A stretch of DNA of 44,195 nucleotides from Lactobacillus sp. HBUAS51381 (GTDB taxonomy: Bacteria; Bacillota; Bacilli; Lactobacillales; Lactobacillaceae). The notes beneath the pieces are model-generated. The model made no database searches. It was not told the origin of the DNA and worked only from the letters and a program-made list of their open reading frames with translations. Numbering within the stretch: the stretch's first letter is position 1; every line of letters begins with the position of its first letter. The position numbers were made by a program, and so were the translations under genes. Positions 26,088-33,442 of the stretch are shown one piece after another. Location of the stretch: assembly GCF_012641095.1 (NCBI RefSeq), contig NZ_JAAVSC010000024.1, forward strand, positions 1 through 44,195, in the 5' to 3' direction.

Positions 26088-26882
26088 TTGATAACCATTA
26101 AATCAGATCGTGAAATTAAGAAAATGGCCGAATCAGGGGCCGTTTTAGCGGGTGTCCACAAGGGCCTGCGTGACATCATTAAGCCAGGGATTTCGAGTTG
26201 GGAAATCGAACGGTTTGCCAACAAGTACATCGCCGAACACGGCGCCACTCCGTCCGAAAAGGGCTTTGAAGGCTACAAGTATGCCACCTGTGTCAGCGTG
26301 AACGATGAAGTCGCCCACGCCATCCCGCGTAAGGATCTCCTGCTCAAGGAAGGTGACATCGTGGCGGTCGATATGACCGTGAACTTGGACGGTTTCGAAA
26401 GCGACTCTTGCTGGACCTATGCAGTCGGCAAGATTAGTCCGGAAGCCCAACACCTGATGGACGTCACCAAGAAATCCCTGTACTTGGGGATCGACCAGGC
26501 CGTCGTGGGCAACCGGATCGGTGACATCGGCCACGCCATTCAAGCCTACACCGAAGGCCAGGAACACATGGGCGATGTCCGTGAATTAATCGGCCACGGC
26601 ATTCAACCAACGATGCACGAACAACCCAACGTGCCAAATTACGGCGAAGCGGGTAAGGGCCTGCGTTTGCGCGCCGGCATGACCATCACCATCGAACCCA
26701 TGATTAACCTCGGCACCTGGGAGATTGCCTCTCGGGAAACGGCTGACAAATCATGGGAATACTACGTGACGGCTGATGGCTCACTATCTGCCCAATACGA
26801 ACACACCTTGGTCATTACGGACGATGGTCCTAAGATCTTAACGTCCCAAGATGACCCGATCGACGAAAAGTACCGGCTTTAA
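26088..26882 (+). CDS. map: methionine aminopeptidase, type I
   Basis: The 264-residue protein removes the initiator methionine from new proteins. The pita-bread fold metal ligands are visible in VDMTVN, DSCWT, LIGHGIQ, TIEPM and YEHTLVIT. The start is TTG at 26088 with GAGGAGG about 8 nt upstream; there is no alternative ATG before ITIKSDREIKKM. The menG-like gene follows after 18 nt in the same direction, so they are probably one operon. Confidence 0.93.
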   Translation: MITIKSDREIKKMAESGAVLAGVHKGLRDIIKPGISSWEIERFANKYIAEHGATPSEKGFEGYKYATCVSVNDEVAHAIPRKDLLLKEGDIVAVDMTVNLDGFESDSCWTYAVGKISPEAQHLMDVTKKSLYLGIDQAVVGNRIGDIGHAIQAYTEGQEHMGDVRELIGHGIQPTMHEQPNVPNYGEAGKGLRLRAGMTITIEPMINLGTWEIASRETADKSWEYYVTADGSLSAQYEHTLVITDDGPKILTSQDDPIDEKYRL

Positions 26883-26900
26883 TCTTAGGAGGCTTCCCGC

Positions 26901-27620
26901 ATGGCACTGACCAACCAGACCCCGGAACACACGGTGCAACACCTCTTTGACCAGATTGCCCCGCAATACGATCAAATGAATAGCGTCATCAGCCTGGGCA
27001 CACACCACATCTGGCGGCAACGGGTCATGACGGCAATGGCGGTTCGCCCCGGCAATTTTGCGCTGGACCTGTGCTGTGGGACCGGCGACTGGACGTTAGC
27101 GTTGGCTCAGGCGGTTGGCCCCGCCGGACGGGTGGTTGGCTTGGATTTTAGCCCCGTGATGATTCGTGAGGCACGGTGTAAGGTACGCGCCGCAAATCTG
27201 GCCGACCGCATCACGCTCCGTGAGGGCGACGCCATGCGGCTACCCTATCCTGACAATAGTTTCAACGTGGTGACGATCGGTTTTGGCCTGCGCAACGTTC
27301 CCGATGCTAATCAAGTCCTACGAGAAATGGCTCGAGTGGTCAAACCTGGAGGTCAGGTGGTTTGTCTGGAAACCTCACAACCCACCAATCCCGTTATTCA
27401 CGCTGGCTGGCAAGTTTACTTTGGCCACGTGGTCCCGTTAATGGGCAGGCTGGTGGCTCACCACTATCAGGCTTACAACTACCTTCAACAGTCGACCCAC
27501 CGCTTCGTTTCGGCGGAACAACTGGCCGAGATGTTTACGGCAGCGGGCCTGACGCGGGTGCACTACCACCTCTTCAATCTAGGGGCGGCGGCCGTGCACT
27601 TCGGGTACAAACCCTATTAA
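26901..27620 (+). CDS. menG: UbiE/MenG-like methyltransferase
   Basis: The 239-residue class I methyltransferase has DLCCGTGDW (SAM motif I), GLDFSPVMIREA, and NVVTIGFGLRNVPD, which is typical of demethylmenaquinone methyltransferase. FVSAEQLAEMF and NLGAAAVHFGYKP near the end also fit. It would add the last methyl group to menaquinone. No other menaquinone genes are in the window, and many lactobacilli lack the full pathway, so it may work on imported quinone precursors. AGGAGG lies before the ATG. Confidence 0.85.
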   Translation: MALTNQTPEHTVQHLFDQIAPQYDQMNSVISLGTHHIWRQRVMTAMAVRPGNFALDLCCGTGDWTLALAQAVGPAGRVVGLDFSPVMIREARCKVRAANLADRITLREGDAMRLPYPDNSFNVVTIGFGLRNVPDANQVLREMARVVKPGGQVVCLETSQPTNPVIHAGWQVYFGHVVPLMGRLVAHHYQAYNYLQQSTHRFVSAEQLAEMFTAAGLTRVHYHLFNLGAAAVHFGYKPY

Positions 27621-27632
27621 TCTAAACAAAAG

Positions 27633-27681
27633 AATCCGCCGTATCAGCGATGAGTCATCGTTGGTACGGCGGATTTTATTT
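27633..27681 (+). terminator. terminator of map-menG
   Basis: Arms AATCCGCCGTA/TACGGCGGATT (27633-27643 and 27665-27675) with a T-rich tail. Confidence 0.9.
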
Positions 27682-27683
27682 TA

Positions 27684-28049
27684 CTAAAGGTTGAAAGTTC
27701 ACGAACAGTCTCCAGCTGATAAGGTTTATCACCATAAAATTAATCATCAACGACCACCTGCGGCTGCCTACATCTCTGCCTGCCTCCGGTTACGGTAGTT
27801 AAAATCGACTAACCGTGCATTGATATCGCTGGAATAGCAACGTTCTTCCAGTTTAATTGGATACATCTCATGTAGCCGTGAGTGAGCAAAATTTGGTCTC
27901 AGCCGTGGGATTTTTCAAGTGTTCTGCTTGGAAACTGGCGTCTTTGAGACGCGGGCTGACGGCTCAAAGCGAGGGAAAAGACCGGGCTTTGGCTTTTCCC
28001 GATCCTGCCCACCGCGATCCAGACCAAATTTGGTGAACGGCAAGGCGGC
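27684..28049 (-). mobile_element. dispersed repeat element, copy C (inverted, truncated)
   Basis: This copy runs opposite to copy A. It has the terminal CTAAAGGTTGAAAG (27684-27697) but stops after AAGGCGGC at 28049, so the other end is missing. It lacks one of the two 13-bp direct repeats of copy A. Hairpins are conserved: GGGAAAAG/CTTTTCCC, the CTTTGAG/CTCAAAG pair, and TTTTCAAG/CTTGGAAA (about 27912-27934), the last differing from copy A but still pairing. The break lies 17 nt from the mpg stop. Confidence 0.75.
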
Positions 28050-28065
28050 AGGAATCCACATAAAA

Positions 28066-28692
28066 CTATATCCAGCCGTGGTGTTCGCGGTCCCAGTCGC
28101 GCTTGCGGCTACCGGAGACGAAGGGATTGCCCGCCACTGTGAACCGCAGTGGCCGATCCTGCCAGCTACCGGCCGACACGCCCACCCGCGACGTGGCGAC
28201 CACCTGCTTCGGTTGGCGCGTCATTTCCGGAGTAATCGTCAGGTTCTGCGCCCCCAGCATTGTCCGGTTCAAGTCCTTAGATTGAATGCCCAGCGCCGCC
28301 ATTAATTTTCCCGGACCGTTGGTGACGTCCGGTACCGGCTTGTCGCGATTCTGTTGCATGAGGTCCAGACCCTCGTGAGGTTCAATCCCCCGAATCAGGA
28401 TTCCTTGCGGGGTCCCGGCTGCTTGGGTGGCCACATCAAACATGTAGTAACCCCGCAAGATGTAAATGTAAATCGTCCCCGGCGCATCGTACAACGCCGC
28501 GTTAGCCGCCGTGTACCGGCCGTTGAAGGCGTGGGCCGCCGTATCCTGCTCACCCAGATACGCTTCGGCCTCGACGATCCACCCACTCATGGTCCCGGCT
28601 GGGGTTCGATAGACCAATTCGTGACCCAATAAATCCCGCGCAATCTGGGGCGTGGGCCGCCCTGTAAAAAATTCAGCTAAAGCATCTGACAT
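28066..28692 (-). CDS. mpg: 3-methyladenine DNA glycosylase, MPG/AAG family
   Basis: The 208-residue protein starts at ATG 28692 (MSDALAEFFTGRPTPQIAR), with GGAGGA upstream; the longer open frame has no ribosome site and overlaps the neighbouring gene. GWIVEAEAYLGEQDTAAHAF carries the catalytic glutamate, and YIYILRGYYMFDVATQ and GPGKLMAALGI are family motifs. It excises alkylated purines in base excision repair. It is divergent from the DUF488 gene, 54 nt apart. Its 3' end borders repeat copy C. Confidence 0.9.
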   Translation of the reverse strand: MSDALAEFFTGRPTPQIARDLLGHELVYRTPAGTMSGWIVEAEAYLGEQDTAAHAFNGRYTAANAALYDAPGTIYIYILRGYYMFDVATQAAGTPQGILIRGIEPHEGLDLMQQNRDKPVPDVTNGPGKLMAALGIQSKDLNRTMLGAQNLTITPEMTRQPKQVVATSRVGVSAGSWQDRPLRFTVAGNPFVSGSRKRDWDREHHGWI

Positions 28693-28746
28693 CGTTTTAT
28701 CCTCCAATTTGACTATGTTAAAATGGGGCCATGGAGATGATACCTT

Positions 28747-29139
28747 ATGGCAATTAAATGCGAACGAATCTACACCAAGCCCGCCGACCTTGACGGGTAT
28801 CGCGTGCTCGTCGACCGACTGTGGCCGCGAGGAATTTCTAAGGTGAACGCGCAACTCGCGTCCTGGGAAAAGGAAATGGGCCCCACCACCGAACTGCGAA
28901 AATGGTTCAATCATGAGCCCGAAAAGTTCCCAGAATTCAAAAAACGCTACGTGGCCGAACTTGAAGCAAACGCAGCGTTACCCGCTTTTTTAGACCTGGT
29001 CGCCGAACACCTCACCGACCAAGACGTGATTTTATTATACGGCGCCAAGGACGAGGAACACAACCAAGCCGTCATTTTAAAGGCTTTTTTGCTTAAACGC
29101 TTAGCGGATCGAGTGCCCGCTGCACGGCTGACAGACTAA
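28747..29139 (+). CDS. DUF488/YeaO-family protein
   Basis: The 130-residue protein shows the DUF488 hallmark VLVDRLWPRGISK (residues about 20-32), FNHEPEKFPEFKKRY in the middle and ILLYGAKDEEHNQAVIL near the end. Function is unknown; the fold has conserved Arg and Asp residues. Its last 47 nt overlap the HAD gene on the other strand, a convergent overlap. An extended -10 (TGT TAAAAT) lies about 20 nt before the ATG. Confidence 0.85.
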   Translation: MAIKCERIYTKPADLDGYRVLVDRLWPRGISKVNAQLASWEKEMGPTTELRKWFNHEPEKFPEFKKRYVAELEANAALPAFLDLVAEHLTDQDVILLYGAKDEEHNQAVILKAFLLKRLADRVPAARLTD

Positions 29140-29770
29140 GCTCACGGGTACTCCGAAACATGGCATCCGCCTGCGGTAAGTCTTGGGTGTTGATCCCGAT
29201 GGTCAAGCACCCCGCGGCCTTGGCGGACTGCACCCCGGTCACCGTATCCTCAAAGGCGATGCAATCGGTCGGGTTGCGCTGAATTAACGCGGCCGCAGCA
29301 AGATAGACGTCCGGTGCCGGTTTACTGGCCTTTAAGTCCTTGGCCGCCACAATGTGAGGAAAGTACCGGTCCAATCCGAGACGTGTGATTTCGGCGGGCG
29401 CATTGGCTGAGGCCGAGGCCAGCGCCATTGGATACCCTGCCGCAACTAGCTTGTCTAAGAAGGCCGTGATTCCAGGCAACCGGTTGGCTGGCGTCAGAGC
29501 GGCCACATATTGCCGATACAGCGCGTTCTCGTGATCCGTGATCGTTTGGCGCTGGGCGGGACTAAAGTCGCTCTGACGGCCCACAGACGCCAGAATCGTC
29601 AGTAATGAATCGGCCCGGCTCATTCCGGGTAATGTCGCGGCTAATTGGTCGGTCCACGGAATGTGGAGTTCTTGCGCAACCGTTTGCCAAGAAGCCAAAT
29701 GGTATTGCCAAGAATCAGCCAACACCCCATGAAGGTCAAATAAGAAGCCGCGAAGCTGTCGTGCTTGCAT
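29093..29770 (-). CDS. beta-phosphoglucomutase-like HAD protein with altered DxD motif
   Basis: The 225-residue protein follows beta-phosphoglucomutase closely: FLFDLHGVLADS at the N-terminus, ASASANAP (phosphate site), LKASKPAPDVYL (Lys) and FEDTVTGVQSAKAAG (acidic pair). But the DxD motif is Asp12-x-His14: the second Asp, the general acid/base in beta-phosphoglucomutase, is His, read from a CAT codon. It may be an altered mutase or phosphatase. The start is ATG 29770 with GGGGGAG upstream. A cre site lies just upstream, so catabolite control is likely, as for maltose or trehalose genes. Confidence 0.8.
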   Translation of the reverse strand: MQARQLRGFLFDLHGVLADSWQYHLASWQTVAQELHIPWTDQLAATLPGMSRADSLLTILASVGRQSDFSPAQRQTITDHENALYRQYVAALTPANRLPGITAFLDKLVAAGYPMALASASANAPAEITRLGLDRYFPHIVAAKDLKASKPAPDVYLAAAALIQRNPTDCIAFEDTVTGVQSAKAAGCLTIGINTQDLPQADAMFRSTRELSLSAVQRALDPLSV

Positions 29771-29785
29771 GTGATCTCCCCCTTG

Positions 29786-29815
29786 TGAAAGCGTTTCAAT
29801 TCTAACCCCATTATA
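29786..29815 (-). promoter_or_regulatory. cre site and promoter of the HAD gene
   Basis: TGAAAGCGTTTCAA (29786-29799) fits 12 of 14 cre positions. -10 TATAAT on the minus strand is at 29810-29815. The cre site lies just downstream of the start, expected to repress. Confidence 0.7.
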
Positions 29816-29826
29816 CACCAAAATAA

Positions 29827-29862
29827 AATGGTTCACCGCTTTAAACTATGCGGTGAACCATT
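29827..29862 (-). terminator. terminator of the usp gene
   Basis: Arms AATGGTTCACCGC/GCGGTGAACCATT (29827-29839 and 29850-29862), followed by TTTT-rich sequence on the minus strand. Confidence 0.85.
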
Positions 29863-29868
29863 GTTAAT

Positions 29869-30327
29869 TTAACGAATAACGATAACCGAAACATCGGACT
29901 TCTTGGCAAGCCGTAACCCGATGGCGCCCGGATGACCGTGGCTGGCAAAGTCAACGTCCGCCCCACAAACGACCAGATCCGGTTGGAATTCTGGAATAAT
30001 CTTCTCCAGCACCACGTCATCGACGTCACCGCCTTCAGCGACAATCGGACGGACATCTTCCACACCAAACGCAGTGGCCTGATCGGCATAACTCTTGACG
30101 ATTGCCTTGAGATGGTCGCGTTTCTCGTTGAGCTTGTCCGGCATCAGCGACTCATAAATGCTGATATCATCACTTTCCAGTACGGAAGCAATGCCCAGAT
30201 GGGCGCGATAATCCCGAGCCATCGTCATCGCGAATCGAAACGCCCGACTGGTTGAGGGCCGGTCATCCTCATCGATGGTGATTAAAATTCGCCGGAAAAA
30301 TAGTGGATTGTTACTTTCGTCTGCCAT
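29869..30327 (-). CDS. universal stress protein (UspA family)
   Basis: The 152-residue protein has the Usp fold: RRILITIDEDD at the start, a long middle helix pair, LVVCGAD, and a C-terminal SDVSVIVIR strand. The usual ATP motif G-2x-G-9x-G(S/T) is only loosely kept (GHPGAIGLRLAKKS), so nucleotide binding is uncertain. A CAGGAGGGG ribosome site precedes the ATG. A 111-nt hairpin lies about 110 nt upstream. Usp genes respond to starvation and acid stress. Confidence 0.85.
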   Translation of the reverse strand: MADESNNPLFFRRILITIDEDDRPSTSRAFRFAMTMARDYRAHLGIASVLESDDISIYESLMPDKLNEKRDHLKAIVKSYADQATAFGVEDVRPIVAEGGDVDDVVLEKIIPEFQPDLVVCGADVDFASHGHPGAIGLRLAKKSDVSVIVIR

Positions 30328-30438
30328 AAAACCCCTCCTGCAGTGATTGATGATTCGGCCCTATTGTATCATACCTGAGCCAGAAAGTACTTGCTGGGCT
30401 TAAGTAATCGGGCCAACTAGGTGTTCCACGAAAAGAGA

Positions 30439-30549
30439 GTGGGCCAAAGGGCGGTTAGCTGGTGAGCATTAAGACAGATAACCGAATAATCCCGGGCTTG
30501 GATTGTTTGGTTATCTGTTTTAAGCAGAACCAGCTGCCCTTTGGCCCAC
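30439..30549. ncRNA. large 111-nt hairpin between the BCCT and usp genes
   Basis: Arms pair in three blocks: GTGGGCCAAAGGGC with GCCCTTTGGCCCAC (30439-30452, 30536-30549), AGCTGGT with ACCAGCT (30457-30463, 30529-30535), and TTAAGACAGATAACC with GGTTATCTGTTTTAA (30469-30483, 30509-30523). There is a 4-nt bulge, a 5x5 inner loop, and a 25-nt apical region with a smaller AATC/GATT pairing. On the minus strand TCTCTTTT follows. It stands upstream of a usp gene. Lactic acid bacteria have a known motif (Lacto-usp, suggested to be 6S RNA-like) in such positions. Identity is not established. Confidence 0.5.
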
Positions 30550-30573
30550 GTTTCGGCAATTTAAGTTCGAAGA

Positions 30574-30611
30574 CACAAAGAGTCTGGGCACTTTGTCCCA
30601 GACTCTTTGTG
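30574..30611 (-). terminator. terminator of the BCCT gene (CTGGG-type hairpin)
   Basis: Perfect 15-nt arms (30574-30588 and 30597-30611) with an 8-nt loop. The flank 30549-30573 is shared with the hairpin at 33338-33361. Confidence 0.75.
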
Positions 30612-30708
30612 ATTTATTCTTGAGTAATCGGTGACGCTGATTTCTCGCTAAGTCTTTCTAACGAGATTAACGGTCGCCGAAACGTGTTCTCTCGGGCAGG
30701 TCCCTGCG

Positions 30709-32322
30709 CTATCTCGCGTGGTCCGGCGACAGAATCATTGGCCCACGAACCGCACGCGGCAATTCAACCGTAATTCGACGAACCACAACGGGTTGCGGAA
30801 CAACCACGGGTGCTGGTTTCGGCTTGGCTGCCAATAAGTGCCAAATAGAATGCAGCAACAGTAAGCAGACAAACATCAACGGGAAGCCAGCAATCGTGGA
30901 AACCGTTTGAACGGTCTTGAAGCCCCCGACCATCACGATCCCGAAGGAGAAGATGATGAAGACCACAACCCAGATCATCCGGTTCCACCGACTAGGTTCC
31001 TGACCATCATCCAAGTGTAGACTGGTGAAAGATGACACGATGAAGGCGGACGACGAAATCGTCGTGGCCAGGAAGATAAAGCAAGAGATACAGTACAGAG
31101 CCAAGATAATCATCTTAAATGGCAACGTCGCAATGACCGTGGCAACCACGGCCGCTTGCCCCTGCGTATTTAAGATGTGGACCAAGTTAACGGCCCCGGT
31201 CCGTTGGAGCCACAGTGAGTAGCCACCAAAGATGGCGTAGAAACTCATGCACCCTAAGGCCCCGTACGTCAACATGCCGACTAAGACCTGACGAATCGTC
31301 CGGCCCTTGGAAATCCGGGCGATGAACAGTCCCATGACGGGCATGTAAGACAACCACCAGCCCCAGTAGAAAATGGTTTCCTGCTGAGCAGTGCTGTCCC
31401 CACCGTTCGGTAAGGTGTTGGTCGACATCGAAATAAACTTCTGGGCCATTAACCCAATACTATTCGTTTCAGAATTTAAAATATAAATCGTTGGGCCAAT
31501 AATTAAAATAATGGCAAGCAGACCCAGCGCCGTCCAAATGTGGGCGGAACTCAACCGGTTGATTCCCCCGTTTAATCCGTGGAAAACCGTAACGGCAAAT
31601 AAAATAAACAGAATGATAAAGAGTTCAATCTTAAGCATGAGGTTGTCTTGAACCCCGGTAAGCCGGCTTAACACCTTCGAGATGATCGGAATTTCCATCC
31701 CTACGGATGAGCCAATTCCCCCCATGATCCCAAAGACCACCAGGAAATCGACCACGTGACGGGCAATGACTTTACCCTTGCTGTCACCTTGTAAGCTGGT
31801 GATAGCGGCACTGACCCGTTGCACCTTGGCATGCTTAACGTACAACACGTAAGCAATCGCAATCGTTGCCGGTGCAAACATCATCCACGCCATCGGGCCC
31901 CAGTTGAACTGACCCAACATGTGCGCAGCGCCGTAAGCGTTGCTGGAGAATGGCTTGAACCCAAACGCGGGGTGTTGGAGATACCGCAGTGGGTCAACGA
32001 TGGACAGCATTAAGATGCTGGCATCAATCGCCGTGGCGAAGACCATCGATCCCCACTGAAAGTTACTGTAGTGGGGCTTGTCATCGGGATCGCCTAATTT
32101 AACCTTACCAAATTTACCAAATGCCAAATACATAAAAAATAAGAAGTTGATCACGTACACCATCAAATAGGCCCATGACATGCGAGTATCAATCCAGTTC
32201 AATAATGAACTCAGAGTGGCTTGTAATTGATTACCACCTAAGATAAATAGCAATGACGCGAGAATAAATAAAACGATGGTTGGTACGAATACTAACTTAT
32301 CAATATTTTTACGCGCTAAAAT
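30709..32322 (-). CDS. BCCT-family betaine/carnitine/choline transporter (apparent ATT start)
   Basis: The frame encodes 537 residues with about 12 membrane segments. BCCT signatures are GINRLSSAHIW, FYWGWWLSYMPVMGLFIARI with the tryptophan box, and SKGRTIRQVLVG. It takes up compatible solutes or carnitine. The first helix region (ARKNIDKLVFVPTIVLFILA) is only included if translation begins at ATT 32320-32322, which has AGGAGG 7 nt upstream and an in-frame stop before it. The next possible start, TTG at 32253, lacks a ribosome site and would delete most of helix 1. Either a rare ATT start or a mutated ATG. The C-terminal tail is proline- and valine-rich, then basic. Expression passes through a leader with a terminator. 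Confidence 0.85.
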   Translation of the reverse strand: MLARKNIDKLVFVPTIVLFILASLLFILGGNQLQATLSSLLNWIDTRMSWAYLMVYVINFLFFMYLAFGKFGKVKLGDPDDKPHYSNFQWGSMVFATAIDASILMLSIVDPLRYLQHPAFGFKPFSSNAYGAAHMLGQFNWGPMAWMMFAPATIAIAYVLYVKHAKVQRVSAAITSLQGDSKGKVIARHVVDFLVVFGIMGGIGSSVGMEIPIISKVLSRLTGVQDNLMLKIELFIILFILFAVTVFHGLNGGINRLSSAHIWTALGLLAIILIIGPTIYILNSETNSIGLMAQKFISMSTNTLPNGGDSTAQQETIFYWGWWLSYMPVMGLFIARISKGRTIRQVLVGMLTYGALGCMSFYAIFGGYSLWLQRTGAVNLVHILNTQGQAAVVATVIATLPFKMIILALYCISCFIFLATTISSSAFIVSSFTSLHLDDGQEPSRWNRMIWVVVFIIFSFGIVMVGGFKTVQTVSTIAGFPLMFVCLLLLHSIWHLLAAKPKPAPVVVPQPVVVRRITVELPRAVRGPMILSPDHAR

Positions 32323-32500
32323 AAATAATCCTCCTCATTTGTTTCCTGGAAGCAAGCTTCCAGCGGTCATGTTTCGAAGAGATTGTACGAAAAAAGCGCT
32401 ATACACGGGTCGTCACACGAGCCACCTGTACAGCGCCATCACGGTTAAATACAAATTGCCTACGCAAATCTCTTTGAATCAATATCCAAAGTCTATTATA
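32323..32500 (-). promoter_or_regulatory. BCCT promoter and attenuator-like leader
   Basis: -10 TATAAT at 32495-32500 gives a leader of about 165 nt. It contains an internal intrinsic terminator: a 41-nt hairpin (32396-32436, outer arms GCGCTGTACA/TGTATAGCGC) followed by TTTTTT (32390-32395). Segments AAGAGATT (32467-32474) and AATCTCTT (32377-32384) on the minus strand can pair across the terminator. A second hairpin CTGGAAGC/GCTTCCAG (32346-32363) stands just before AGGAGG. The layout suggests conditional termination. No known riboswitch class is recognised. Confidence 0.6.
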
Positions 32501-32555
32501 CGCGGACACTAGGATTAGTAAAATCTTGAATAAGGATAAGATTTTTCTGCGGGAA

Positions 32556-32569
32556 TTAAAGCGTTTACA
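32556..32569. promoter_or_regulatory. cre-like site upstream of the BCCT promoter
   Basis: On the minus strand TGTAAACGCTTTAA fits 13 of 14 cre positions. It lies about 56 nt upstream of the BCCT -10 element, a place where CcpA could activate. Gene-free 32520-32633 also holds two AT-rich hairpins (AAAATCTT/AAGATTTT and AATTCTAA/TTAGAATT), probably ending the acetyltransferase transcript. Confidence 0.55.
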
Positions 32570-32633
32570 TCACCAATCATCATTGAATTCTAAGAATTTG
32601 ATTAGAATTTAGGTGATAGCTTAACCCTTTGTC

Positions 32634-33239
32634 TTAGTCAAACTTTTCTGGCCACTGGGCTTTCGCCGCCGCATTACCAGTAGGACCGTTGTCAATTTCC
32701 TTGATGGCGTGGGCCGGATTGCCGACTAAAACCACGTTATCACCGAAGGATTTGGTGACCACGGCGCCCGCACCGACCACGACATTGTTTCCCAACGTGA
32801 CGCCCGGTAGAACCGTCACGTTGCCGCCAAACCAAGCGTTGTCGCCAATCGTAATGGGCGCACCCATCTCGACATCGTGGACCCGCGCCATGGCGTTCAG
32901 GGGATGAACCGGCGTGTACAGGCCCACGTTAGGCCCGAAGTAGCAGTGCTCGCCGATCGTAATGGGACACGTATCCAGCAAGGTCATGTTGTAGTTGCCG
33001 TAGAAATGGTCCCCAATGTGGATGTTCCAGCCGTAGTCGTATTCCAAACCGGCTTCAACGAAGAAATCATCCCCGCTGTCCGCCATCAGCTTGCGGTAAC
33101 CCGTGTTCCGTTGATCGTTGTCATCTAATTGGTTGACCGCGCGCAGTTGCTTTCTGACCGCCACCCGGCGTGCAATCAGCTCCGAATCGAATTGTTCATA
33201 GGGCTGGCCCGCCGTCATTTTTTCCCGTTCTGTTGCCAT
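32634..33239 (-). CDS. maltose/galactoside O-acetyltransferase-like protein
   Basis: The 201-residue protein is a left-handed beta-helix acetyltransferase. The N-terminal mac-domain (EKMTAGQPYEQFD) is followed by hexapeptide repeats such as ITIGEHCYFGPNVGLYTPVHPL with the catalytic histidine, then ITIGDNAWFGGNVTVLPGV and VVGAGAVVTKSF. It transfers acetyl from acetyl-CoA to sugars. The start is ATG 33239 (MATEREK) with GAGGAG upstream; a GTG four codons earlier lies too close to that site. Confidence 0.9.
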   Translation of the reverse strand: MATEREKMTAGQPYEQFDSELIARRVAVRKQLRAVNQLDDNDQRNTGYRKLMADSGDDFFVEAGLEYDYGWNIHIGDHFYGNYNMTLLDTCPITIGEHCYFGPNVGLYTPVHPLNAMARVHDVEMGAPITIGDNAWFGGNVTVLPGVTLGNNVVVGAGAVVTKSFGDNVVLVGNPAHAIKEIDNGPTGNAAAKAQWPEKFD

Positions 33240-33337
33240 TACATCAATCACTCCTCTTGCGTCCTATGATACCACTTATCAGAAATGCGCTACTCTTTGC
33301 CCTACGTTTCAGTAATTTGGGTTCGGAGACACCAAAA

Positions 33338-33361
33338 CGTCTGGGCGATGTGGCCCAGACG
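33338..33361 (-). terminator. terminator of the VOC gene (CTGGG-type hairpin)
   Basis: CGTCTGGGC/GCCCAGACG (33338-33346 and 33353-33361), then TTTT on the minus strand. The flank 33305-33335 is shared with the hairpin at 30574. Confidence 0.75.
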
Positions 33362-33442
33362 CTTACCAAAAAAGGCGCATCGGTTTTAACACCCGATACT
33401 CCCGATAATTCATCTATTCTGTCACGGCACCGTAGCGGGCAC

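Noticed and set aside
27919-28305. Open frame of 128 codons across repeat copy C into mpg
   Set aside because: It is antisense to mpg and begins inside the repeat; no ribosome site and no family features.
28692-28914. N-terminal extension of mpg
   Set aside because: The extra residues overlap the divergent DUF488 gene and lack a ribosome site; the family start fits ATG 28692.
32276-32512. 78-codon plus-strand frame in the BCCT leader
   Set aside because: It runs antisense through hairpins of the leader and has no ribosome site or family features.
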